Source of the DNA: Flavobacteriales bacterium
GTDB lineage: Bacteria; Bacteroidota; Bacteroidia; Flavobacteriales_F; PHOS-HE28
Direction of reading: 5' to 3'
Length of the DNA: 64,000 nt
Assembly: GCA_023957375.1 (NCBI GenBank)
Contig: JAMLHB010000003.1
Span: 69,830 to 133,829 of the forward strand
This document shows, piece by piece, positions 52,043-59,600 of the stretch (positions within the stretch are counted from its first letter, which is position 1; each line of letters opens with the position of its first letter). The translations under genes and the position numbers were made by a program. Below the pieces are notes generated by a model. The model did not search any database and was not told where the DNA came from. It worked only from the letters and a program-made list of their open reading frames with translations.

Positions 52043-52067
52043 CGAAAATAGCAGTGGCATACCTTCG
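52043..52067. promoter_or_regulatory. Back-to-back -7 elements for alaS and the M23 peptidase
   Basis: Minus-strand TATTTTCG (52043-52050) points to alaS and plus-strand TACCTTCG (52060-52067) points to the peptidase gene. The elements are only 9 nt apart, so polymerases at the two promoters would exclude each other. Confidence 0.5.
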
Positions 52068-52088
52068 CGCTCCGCCGCATCCGCGCAA

Positions 52089-53057
52089 ATGGGCGAGCAC
52101 AAATACCGCTTCAACCCGGACACGCTCAATTTTGAGCGCATCCGCCTCAGCGGGTGGAAGAAGCTCAAGCGCGTATCCCTGGCCTTGGCACCGGGCCTGT
52201 TGTTCGGCGTGGCGGGCATCTTTCTGGCCTTCCAGTTCATCGATTCGCCCAAGGAGGCCACGCTGCGCCGCGAAAACCAGCAGTTGATGGTGGAGTACGA
52301 GCTGGTGAACAAGCAGTTGGCGGACATGGAGAAGGTGTTGGGCGACCTGGAACGGCGGGATGACAACGTGTACCGCGTGATCTTCGAGGCCGACCCCATC
52401 CCCCCCACCGTGCGCATGGCCGGCATTGGCGGGGTGAACCGGTACCGCGACCTGGAAGGCTTCGCCAACAGCGACCTGGTGATCGCCACGCGCAAACGGC
52501 TGGACATGCTGTCCAAGCGCATGTACGTGCAAAGCCTCTCGCTGGACGAAGTGGGCAAACTGGTGCTGCGCAAGCAGGACATGCTGGCCAGCATCCCCTC
52601 GGTGGAGCCCATTCCCCAAGACCAAACGCGGCTCAGCTCCGGCTTCGGCGAACGGATGCACCCGATCTACAAGATCGGGAAGGCCCACCTCGGCCTGGAT
52701 TTCACCAGCCCCACCGGCACGCCCATCCACGCCACCGGCGACGGCACCGTGGAGTTTGCGGGGTACAATACCAGCGGCTACGGCTACCACGTGATCCTGG
52801 ACCACGGCTACGGGTACAAAACCCTGTATGGGCACATGAGCAAGGTGGCCGTCAGGCGCGGCCAAAAGGTAAAGCGGGGCGATGCCATCGGCGAGGTGGG
52901 CAGCACGGGCCTGAGCACCGGCCCCCACTTGCACTACGAGGTCATCAAGGACGGGGTGCACATGGACCCGGTGAACTTCCTCTTCAACAGCCTTACGCCC
53001 GAGGAATATGCACGCATGGTGGAGATCGCCGGCAATGCCGGGCAGTCGATGGATTGA
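52089..53057 (+). CDS. M23-family LytM-type metallopeptidase
   Basis: The 322-residue protein has one N-terminal membrane anchor (residues ~35-52), a coiled coil (about residues 57-90, ATLRRENQQLMVEYELV) and a C-terminal LytM domain. Zinc ligands are visible: the first His in KAHLGLDF near residue 200 and HLHYE near residue 281, with GSTGLSTGPHLHYE. Such enzymes cut peptidoglycan cross-bridges or act as activators of amidases when catalytic residues are lost; here they appear intact. Bacteroidota relatives often sit near alaS, as here. Confidence 0.93.
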   Translation: MGEHKYRFNPDTLNFERIRLSGWKKLKRVSLALAPGLLFGVAGIFLAFQFIDSPKEATLRRENQQLMVEYELVNKQLADMEKVLGDLERRDDNVYRVIFEADPIPPTVRMAGIGGVNRYRDLEGFANSDLVIATRKRLDMLSKRMYVQSLSLDEVGKLVLRKQDMLASIPSVEPIPQDQTRLSSGFGERMHPIYKIGKAHLGLDFTSPTGTPIHATGDGTVEFAGYNTSGYGYHVILDHGYGYKTLYGHMSKVAVRRGQKVKRGDAIGEVGSTGLSTGPHLHYEVIKDGVHMDPVNFLFNSLTPEEYARMVEIAGNAGQSMD

Positions 53058-53207
53058 TGGAAGGGTGATTGGTGCGCAACACCTCAATCGCAACAGCCCA
53101 ACCCGGAAATCAGGTGAGGAAGTGGGGACGTGAAGTGGCGAAAGTTGATCAGAGCGAAATCCGTAACCCGTAACCACCCAACCTGTACTGCAAAGGAGGA
53201 TATGGAA

Positions 53208-53447
53208 GGTGAAGAGGTGAAGAGGTGAAGGGGTGAAGGGGTGAAGAAGTGAAGAAGTGAAGAGGTGAAGAAGTGAAGAGGTGAAGAAGTGAAGAGGTGA
53301 AGAGGTGAAGGGGTGAAGAGGTGAAGAGGTGAAGAAGTGAAGAGGTGAAGAAGTGAAGAGGTGAAGGGGTGAAGAGGTGAAGAGTTGAAGAGTTGAAGAG
53401 TTGAAGAGGTGAAGAGGTGAAGAAGTGAAGAGGTGAAGAAGTGAAGA
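53208..53447. repeat. Array of thirty 8-bp repeats
   Basis: Thirty consecutive 8-bp units of (A/G)G(T)GAAG(A/G), such as GGTGAAGA, AGTGAAGA and AGTTGAAG, fill 240 bp in register, all nearly pure purine apart from one T per unit. Because 8 is not a multiple of three, any unit gain or loss shifts downstream spacing. It ends 98 nt before the MerR -7 element and resembles the ten-unit array at 12007. Confidence 0.93.
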
Positions 53448-53545
53448 GGATGAGGTGTGGTGATCGGCAGTTCTTCGCTTTGCATTGAGCGGTTGGCCGA
53501 GTGGATCCGAAGGGGGGATTCAAATGAGGATCTTGCCCGCCTGCC

Positions 53546-53553
53546 TATATTCG
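53546..53553 (+). promoter_or_regulatory. -7 element TATATTCG before the MerR gene
   Basis: TATATTCG, then TGGCG and the ATG at 53559. Transcription would start at the start codon. Confidence 0.45.
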
Positions 53554-53558
53554 TGGCG

Positions 53559-53918
53559 ATGTCGTTGAAGGAGAAAACGATCGGGCGCATGTACTGGACG
53601 ATCGGCGAAGTGGCCGATGACTTGGGCGTGAACGCTTCCCTACTGCGCTATTGGGAGAAGGAGTTCGGCAGCTTGCGGCCCAAGCGCACCAACCGTGGCG
53701 ACCGCCTTTACACCCGGGACGACATCGAGCAGTTGCGGCAGATCCAGCACTTGGTGAAGGAAAAAGGCTTCACCCTGCAAGGGGCCAAAGGGCAGTTGCG
53801 CCATGGGGACGCCCTCGCCGCCGCACCTGCGCCCGACATGCCCGACCTGGAGGGCCTGCGCGACCGGTTGTTGCAAGTGAGAAGCCTGCTGGTCCGGCTG
53901 CGGAACAACGAGCCGTGA
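53559..53918 (+). CDS. MerR family transcriptional regulator
   Basis: The 119-residue protein has a MerR DNA-binding domain: YWTIGEVADDLGVNASLLRYWEKEF (residues ~12-36) followed by RGDRLYTRDDIEQLRQIQHLVKEKGFTLQGAKGQL. After it there is only a short helix, with no metal-binding cysteines or drug-binding domain, as in the short MerR proteins of Bacteroidota. Its usual effect is to realign promoters with long spacers. The target is unknown; mgtE, 82 nt downstream, has its own promoter. Confidence 0.9.
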   Translation: MSLKEKTIGRMYWTIGEVADDLGVNASLLRYWEKEFGSLRPKRTNRGDRLYTRDDIEQLRQIQHLVKEKGFTLQGAKGQLRHGDALAAAPAPDMPDLEGLRDRLLQVRSLLVRLRNNEP

Positions 53919-53957
53919 CGCGGTCCACCTCCCGTCCCTGACTTCGGCCGCACGCCG

Positions 53958-53965
53958 TAGTTTCG
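53958..53965 (+). promoter_or_regulatory. -7 element TAGTTTCG before mgtE
   Basis: TAGTTTCG lies 35 nt before the ATG at 54001. It separates mgtE transcription from the MerR gene. Confidence 0.4.
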
Positions 53966-54000
53966 CGGGCCGCACCCCGCAAGCGGAAGCCCCACCGGCG

Positions 54001-55395
54001 ATGACCTTCACCCTGAGCAAAGCCAACCTGGAACGCATCCAGGAAAACATCGCACAGCAGCGCGACGATGAACTGCTGGCAGCGGTGAAGGACCTGCACC
54101 CGGCGGACATTGCCGAGGTGCTGGACCAGTTGAGCCTGAAGGAAGCCCAGTACCTCTTCGAGCGGCTGGAGCCGGAGATGGCCGCCGAGGTGATGCTGGA
54201 AGTGCCCGAAGACCGGCGCGATGAGCTGTTGGGCAACTACACCGGCAAGGAGATCGCCGAGGAGCTGATCGAGCACATCGAGTCGGACGATGCCGCGGAC
54301 GTGATCGCCGAACTGCCCGAGGAAGTGCGCGAGGAGGTGCTGGCCAACATTGAGAACGAGGAGCACCGCAAGGAGATCAGCGAACTGCTGACCTACGACG
54401 AGAACACCGCCGGCGGCCTGATGGCCAAGGAGCTGGTGAAGGTGCACGCCAACAGCAGCATGCTGGATTGCGTGCGCGTGCTGCGCACCCATGCCGAGCA
54501 CGTGGACGACGTGTACGTGATCCTGGTGGTGGACGACCACGACCGGCTGGTGGGCACCATTCCCATCAAGGCCTTGCTCACCACCAGCCTGCGCACGCCG
54601 GTGAGGGAGGTGTACGACCCGGATGTGATCAGTATCCGCGCCCACGAGCATGTGGAGGAGGCGAGCCGGATCATGGAGAAATACGACCTGGTGGTGCTGC
54701 CCGTGGTGGACGATCGCGGCCATTTGCTGGGCCGCATCACCATCGACGACGTGGTGGATGCCATCCGCGAGGAGGAAACCGTGGATGCCCACCGCATGGC
54801 CGGCATGGAGGCCTTGGAATACTCTTACAGCCACAGCGGCCTGTGGGAGATGGTGAAAAAGCGCGTCGGCTGGCTCATCATCCTGTTCGTTGGCGAAAGC
54901 TTCACGGCCACGGCCATGGGCTTATACATGGACGAGATCGAGAAGGCCGTCGTATTGGCGCTCTTTGTGCCTCTGATCATCTCCAGCGGGGGCAATACCG
55001 GTTCGCAGGCCAGCACGCTCATCATCCGCGCCCTGGCCTTGGGCGACATCACCGTGAAGGAATGGTGGCGCATCTTCAAGCGGGAGATCAGCGTAGGCCT
55101 GATCTTGGGCGCGATCCTCGCCGTGGTGGGCTTTGCCCGCGTGGCCATCTGGAGCCAGTTCGTCAGCCTCTACGGGCCGCACTGGCTGTTGGTGGGCATG
55201 GTGGTGGCGCTTGCCCTGCTGGGCGTGGTGGTCTGGGGCAACTTGGTCGGCTCGCTCTTTCCCCTGCTGCTGAAGCGTGCAGGCATGGACCCCGCCAGCG
55301 CCTCCGCCCCGTTCGTGGCCACCTTGGTTGATGTGACCGGCTTGGTGATCTACTTCAGTATCGCCTCGATGTTCCTACGGCAGATCCTGGCATGA
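54001..55395 (+). CDS. mgtE: Magnesium transporter MgtE
   Basis: The 464-residue protein has the MgtE N domain (superhelix, residues ~20-135) with acidic repeats, two CBS domains (from LVKVHANSSMLDCVRVLR, and DPDVISIRAHEHVEEASRIM to DDVVDAIREEETVDA), and five membrane segments with the pore motif SGGNTGSQASTLIIRALALGD near residue 330. The family gates magnesium by binding it in the cytosolic domains. The stop overlaps the following gene's ATG as ATGA. Confidence 0.97.
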   Translation: MTFTLSKANLERIQENIAQQRDDELLAAVKDLHPADIAEVLDQLSLKEAQYLFERLEPEMAAEVMLEVPEDRRDELLGNYTGKEIAEELIEHIESDDAADVIAELPEEVREEVLANIENEEHRKEISELLTYDENTAGGLMAKELVKVHANSSMLDCVRVLRTHAEHVDDVYVILVVDDHDRLVGTIPIKALLTTSLRTPVREVYDPDVISIRAHEHVEEASRIMEKYDLVVLPVVDDRGHLLGRITIDDVVDAIREEETVDAHRMAGMEALEYSYSHSGLWEMVKKRVGWLIILFVGESFTATAMGLYMDEIEKAVVLALFVPLIISSGGNTGSQASTLIIRALALGDITVKEWWRIFKREISVGLILGAILAVVGFARVAIWSQFVSLYGPHWLLVGMVVALALLGVVVWGNLVGSLFPLLLKRAGMDPASASAPFVATLVDVTGLVIYFSIASMFLRQILA

Positions 55396-56339
55396 AGATC
55401 AACTTTGTAGACAACGTGCACCCCGTGCTCAGCACGCGCCTCACGGTGGCTGGGCATACCTGCGAGGACCTCAGTGACCGCTCCGGCGAAGGTCTGCTGG
55501 CCCAACTCCGTGACTCGGAAGGCTTGGTGGTGCGCAGCCGCCTGATGATCGACGCCAAGGTATTGGATCGGGCACCGAAGCTGCGCTTCATCGCCAGGGC
55601 CGGCGCGGGCATGGAAAACATCGACCGCGAGGCCTGCCAGCAGCGCGGCATCCGGCTGTACAGTTCGCCCGAAGGCAACCGCGACGCCGTGGGCGAGCAT
55701 GCTATCGGCATGCTGCTCGCCCTGATGAACCACTTGCCCCGCGCCGACCATGAGGTGCGCCACGGCATCTGGGACCGCACCTCCAACGCAGGCCATGAAC
55801 TCTGCGGCAGCACCGTGGGCATCATCGGCTTCGGGCAGATGGGCACGGCTTTCGCACAGCGCCTACTGGGGTTTGGCGTGAAGGTTCTGGCCCACGACAA
55901 GTACCGCACCGGCTTCAGCAACGAGCAGGTGGAAGCGTGCAGCCTGGAAGACTTGTTGAACCGCAGCGACGTGATCAGCCTGCACCTTCCGTTGACGCCG
56001 GAGACCACGCATTATGCAAATGCTGATCTTTTCGCCCGGTGCGCCAAGCCGGTGTGGTTCATCAACACCGCGCGAGGACCCATCACCGATACGGCCGCAT
56101 TGTTGGACGCCATTGATGCAGGCAAGGTGCGCGGCGCCTGCTTGGACGTGCTGGAGTTCGAGGAACGCTCCCTGGGCGGCCTGAAGGCTGAACAGGACAG
56201 CACGTTGAAACGGCTGTACGCTTGCGACAAGGTGCTGTTGAGCCCGCACGTGGCGGGCATCACGGAACAGAGCTATTTCAAATTGGCGAACGTGCTGGCC
56301 GACAAGATCCTGCGCGACATCGAGGAGGGAAAACTCTGA
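55392..56339 (+). CDS. D-2-hydroxyacid dehydrogenase (phosphoglycerate dehydrogenase-like)
   Basis: The 315-residue NAD-dependent enzyme has the GxGxxG-type cofactor motif VGIIGFGQMGTAFAQ near residue 140, then catalytic Arg in INTARGP, Glu in the following loop region and His in LLSPHVAGIT. This is the D-isomer-specific 2-hydroxyacid dehydrogenase family. It may be a phosphoglycerate dehydrogenase feeding serine, but lacks an ACT-type C-terminus, so the substrate is open. It is translationally coupled to mgtE by an ATGA overlap. Confidence 0.9.
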   Translation: MKINFVDNVHPVLSTRLTVAGHTCEDLSDRSGEGLLAQLRDSEGLVVRSRLMIDAKVLDRAPKLRFIARAGAGMENIDREACQQRGIRLYSSPEGNRDAVGEHAIGMLLALMNHLPRADHEVRHGIWDRTSNAGHELCGSTVGIIGFGQMGTAFAQRLLGFGVKVLAHDKYRTGFSNEQVEACSLEDLLNRSDVISLHLPLTPETTHYANADLFARCAKPVWFINTARGPITDTAALLDAIDAGKVRGACLDVLEFEERSLGGLKAEQDSTLKRLYACDKVLLSPHVAGITEQSYFKLANVLADKILRDIEEGKL

Positions 56340-56355
56340 CCTGATTTTGGACAGG

Positions 56356-57192
56356 ATGAACAGGATGGGCAGGATGAGTGCATCCCGGGCTACAGAGGTC
56401 CACGGCCACCGCGGCTGTGGCGGCTCATTCCCGGCCAACTCCGTGAAGGCCTTCCTGGAGGCCGCACGCACCGGCTGCCATTGGCTGGAGATGGACGTGG
56501 TGATCACCGGCGACAATGATGTACTGGTGAGCCATGAGCCGTGGATGGATCCCGCCACCTGCTTAGGCCCCGCAGGAAAACCACTGAGCGCGGAGGAAGG
56601 ACGTTCAGCGAACATTTTCAAGATGACCGTGGAGGAAGTGCAGCGCTACCGCCTGCTTCCTGCAAGCACTTTTGCACCGTGGAAGCCGACACTCACCGAA
56701 GTCCATGCGCACATTCACAGGGCGTGCGCGGAAAATTCGGTACCCATGCCCCGGTTCAACATCGAACTGAAGAGCGATCCAACGTGGTACGGCACCTATC
56801 AGCCATCACCGGCTGTTTTCGCGCAACGCATGGTACAGGAGATCCATGTGGTTGGCCTGCACGGGCATTGCCTGGTGCAAAGCTTCGACCCCGCCATTCT
56901 GGAGGCGATGCACCGGGCGGATCCTTCAATCCCATTGGCCCTGTTGGTGGAGAACAGGTCAAGTGTGGCGGAAAATCTGCGGTTGCTGGGTTTCCTTCCC
57001 GCGTATTACAGCCCTGAACACCATCTGATCGATGGTGGCACCATGGAGGAACTCCGCAACCAGGGCATTGGCCTGCTGGCCTGGACGGTGAACGATGAAA
57101 CGGAAATGCGCAGGCTGATCGCCCTGGGCGTGGACGGTTTGATCACCGATGAACCTGGGAAGGCCATGGCCCTGCTGGCCGAACCTCACTGA
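56356..57192 (+). CDS. Glycerophosphodiester phosphodiesterase family protein
   Basis: From the ATG at 56356 it is 278 residues; ATGs at 56365 and 56374 are alternatives, because the leader holds three near-copies of AGGATG. The GDPD barrel shows catalytic HGHRGCGG, the metal ligand pair LEMDVVIT and SHEPWMDPATC, FNIELKSDP and the C-terminal GLLAWTVNDETEMRRLIALGVDGLITDEP. It hydrolyses glycerophosphodiesters to glycerol-3-phosphate. No signal peptide is evident, so it is probably cytosolic. It overlaps the convergent gene by 7 nt. Confidence 0.92.
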   Translation: MNRMGRMSASRATEVHGHRGCGGSFPANSVKAFLEAARTGCHWLEMDVVITGDNDVLVSHEPWMDPATCLGPAGKPLSAEEGRSANIFKMTVEEVQRYRLLPASTFAPWKPTLTEVHAHIHRACAENSVPMPRFNIELKSDPTWYGTYQPSPAVFAQRMVQEIHVVGLHGHCLVQSFDPAILEAMHRADPSIPLALLVENRSSVAENLRLLGFLPAYYSPEHHLIDGGTMEELRNQGIGLLAWTVNDETEMRRLIALGVDGLITDEPGKAMALLAEPH

Positions 57193-58181
57193 TCGCGGTG
57201 GCGCGCCAACAACTCGCGCAGGGCGGATTCCAAGGCATCCAGGTCCGCGTTCCATTGCGCGGCATCCTGCTCTGCGCCGGGGGCCTTCAAACGCGCCACC
57301 AAGGGGCCAAAGCGGCCGGCATCGAAACTGAGCAACAAGGGCTTCATGGTGGCCACCACGCGCAACACCTTGTCGTGGTCGCCGCGCTTGCGCGCATCCC
57401 GCAGCGTGGTCAGGCGCTCCGGCGCATCCTTGTTGAACATGCCCGCCACCACCGGCTTCATGGCTTCATCCACTGCACTTGCCCCCGAAGCTGCGGGGGG
57501 CGGGTTATCACGTGCCACAGCCCGTGCGGCCTCCTTTCTTCCCAAGACCTCCACCTCAGCACGCAGCGCTTCGATGGTGGCGCGCATCCGTCCGGTGGTG
57601 CGCCCCATGCGGTAGAAAAGCACCAGCACCAACAGCACGCAAGTGATCAGCGCCGCAAAGGCCGCCACCATCCAGCTGCCCGATCGCCGCTGCAGCTCCG
57701 CAATGGTGGCTTCCATAGCCTGCCCACGTGCTTCCGCCGCCTGCGCAAGACTGTCACGTTGGGCTTCCATCCGCGCCGTGTGGGCCACAAGGCTGTCCTC
57801 CATGCGTTGCAACTCCTGCAACCCATGCCTCCGTTCCAGTGAATCCGCATGGAACAGGTTCGAATAGGCGGCCCGGTAATTCCCGGCATCCGCCCAAAGC
57901 ACCGCAGACCATCGGCCGGCCGCCGCGCCCAAGCCAGGCAGGCCCGCACTGTCGGCCAACATGCCGGCCCTCACGGCCAAGGCCATCCGCTCCTGCTTGC
58001 CCGCGAGCGGTGCCAACAGGATCATGTTAGCCAGCTCCTGGTCCAAGTTTCCCGCATGGCGTGCTTGGAGCACCTCCGTGCGCAGGCTGTCGATGCGATC
58101 CGCATCCGTTTGTGCCCGCAGCGGGCCGGACGGCAGCACCAAGGAGGCAATGCACCCCAGGAAAAACTTGCACCGGTTCAT
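57186..58181 (-). CDS. Membrane protein with an HPt-like C-terminal region
   Basis: The 331-residue protein has a signal peptide (LGCIASLVLPSGPLRAQ), a helical periplasmic region with coiled-coil character (SLVAHTARMEAQRDSLAQAAEARG), one membrane segment at about residues 168-190 (MVAAFAALITCVLLVLVLFY) and a cytosolic helical bundle. In the bundle VLRVVATMKPLLLSFDAGRFGPLVARLKA recalls an HPt domain, but the phosphorylatable histidine expected in HxLKG is not there. It may be a degenerate phosphorelay or signalling anchor; the HPt link is inference. Confidence 0.6.
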   Translation of the reverse strand: MNRCKFFLGCIASLVLPSGPLRAQTDADRIDSLRTEVLQARHAGNLDQELANMILLAPLAGKQERMALAVRAGMLADSAGLPGLGAAAGRWSAVLWADAGNYRAAYSNLFHADSLERRHGLQELQRMEDSLVAHTARMEAQRDSLAQAAEARGQAMEATIAELQRRSGSWMVAAFAALITCVLLVLVLFYRMGRTTGRMRATIEALRAEVEVLGRKEAARAVARDNPPPAASGASAVDEAMKPVVAGMFNKDAPERLTTLRDARKRGDHDKVLRVVATMKPLLLSFDAGRFGPLVARLKAPGAEQDAAQWNADLDALESALRELLARHRDQ

Positions 58182-58221
58182 GTTGCGAATCTATTCGTGG
58201 GCCCTTCACCAAATCAGTGCC

Positions 58222-59475
58222 TCACACCACCACGTAGCGGGCGGTGTTGCGCGAGCGCTGCTCGATCAGCGGCTCCCTTCCTTCCAACAGCAAGTCCAAG
58301 GTGGCCTCGTCGAAGTGGCGCACGGTGAGCAGCGCACAGCCTTCGTTGTAGCGCACCTCGTACTCCTTGCGCAGTTCTTCGATCAGCAGGCGGGCGCGCG
58401 GCGTATCGTCCACCGCCACGGTAAAGGCCACGGCACTGTTCTGCATCAGCTCGATGCGCACATTGCGCGCGGCGAAGAGCTTGAAGATGCCGCTGAGGTT
58501 CTCCTCCACCACGAAGCTGAGGTCGCGCGGGGTGATGCTGATGAGCAATTGGCCGGGCTTCACAATGAACGAGGGCACCAAGGAATCGTGATCGCTCAGA
58601 TGGTCGATGGTGGTGCCGGCTGCAGCCAGGTCAATGAACGAGCGCACGTAGAGGGGGATGCCTTTGCGTTGCAGCGGCTGCAGGGTGCGCGGGTGGATCA
58701 CGCTGGCGCCGAAGTAGCTCAGCTCGATGGCCTCCTTGTAGCTGATGTGGGAAAGCAGCTTCGTGTCCGGGAACTTGTTCGGGTCGGCGTTGAACATGCC
58801 GGGCACGTCCTTCCAGATGGTGACGCTCTCCGCACCTAACGCATAAGCGAAGATGGCCGCGCTGAAGTCGGAGCCCTCACGGCCCAGCGTGGTGGTGAGG
58901 CCGTCCTCGGTTTGCCCGATGAAGCCTTGCGTGACGATGCGGTGTGGCTGTGCGGCGAACGAGGGCAGGTGCGTGGCGCAATTCACCTCCAAGGCCTCCC
59001 ACTTCACGTTGGCCGCGCGATGACCTGCATCGGTGGTGATGATCTTGCGGGCATCCACCCACTTGTTCGCGTAGCCTGCACTGTTCAGGTAGGCGCTGAC
59101 GACCAGCGTGCTCCACACCTCCCCGAAGGACACGATGTGGTCGTAGTCGCGGTCTTCCTCGTGTTGCACGGGCTGCGCCACATATTGCTTCAGCGCCTCG
59201 AACGACAACATCAACGCCGTCGCGGAATCACTATCCTCCGGAGCCACCTCTTCCAAGGCGACAGCATGCATGCCTTGCAACGCGAGGATCAGCGGCTTTG
59301 CATTACGCCCATCGCGATACGCCTTCACCACTTCCTCCAGCGCATTGGTGGTCTTGCCCATTGCGCTCACCACGATGAGCAGGTCATCCTGCGCGAAATG
59401 CGAGAGCACCTTCGCCACGTTGCGCACGCCCGCCGCGTCCTTCACGCTGGCCCCCCCGAACTTGAAGACTTTCAT
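58222..59475 (-). CDS. lysC: Aspartate kinase
   Basis: Aspartate kinase phosphorylates aspartate as the first step to lysine, threonine and methionine. The 417-residue protein starts MKVFKFGGASVKDAAGV, holds the catalytic region FVTQGFIGQTEDGLTTTLGREGSD and an ACT-type regulatory tail with LISITPRDLSFVVEENL. It is monofunctional: no homoserine dehydrogenase part follows. CATCTTCG on the minus strand (59501-59508) is a near -7 element 25 nt upstream. Confidence 0.95.
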   Translation of the reverse strand: MKVFKFGGASVKDAAGVRNVAKVLSHFAQDDLLIVVSAMGKTTNALEEVVKAYRDGRNAKPLILALQGMHAVALEEVAPEDSDSATALMLSFEALKQYVAQPVQHEEDRDYDHIVSFGEVWSTLVVSAYLNSAGYANKWVDARKIITTDAGHRAANVKWEALEVNCATHLPSFAAQPHRIVTQGFIGQTEDGLTTTLGREGSDFSAAIFAYALGAESVTIWKDVPGMFNADPNKFPDTKLLSHISYKEAIELSYFGASVIHPRTLQPLQRKGIPLYVRSFIDLAAAGTTIDHLSDHDSLVPSFIVKPGQLLISITPRDLSFVVEENLSGIFKLFAARNVRIELMQNSAVAFTVAVDDTPRARLLIEELRKEYEVRYNEGCALLTVRHFDEATLDLLLEGREPLIEQRSRNTARYVVV

Positions 59476-59600
59476 TCCCCCCCGGTTTCAATTCACGGCG
59501 CGAAGATGCGCAACGGTCACCGATCACCGCTTTGTTATTCCAGGTTGTGCAACTGGGCGCAAGCAACCGTCCATGGGCCGCCAACGTCTTGCCTTCAACT

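Larger units (their letters stand above)
53058..53558. other. 501-nt gap dominated by the 8-bp repeat array
   Basis: No gene is supported. The gap holds about 150 nt of unremarkable sequence, the 240-bp repeat array, and then ~100 nt leading to the MerR promoter. Long reading frames across the array on the minus strand are low in complexity and are rejected as genes. Confidence 0.6.

Noticed and set aside
53084-53590. Minus-strand frame rich in Leu, Phe, Thr and Ser across the repeat array
   Set aside because: It is a translation of the 8-bp repeats, with a 24-nt (8-residue) pattern, and shows no start signal or non-repeat core.
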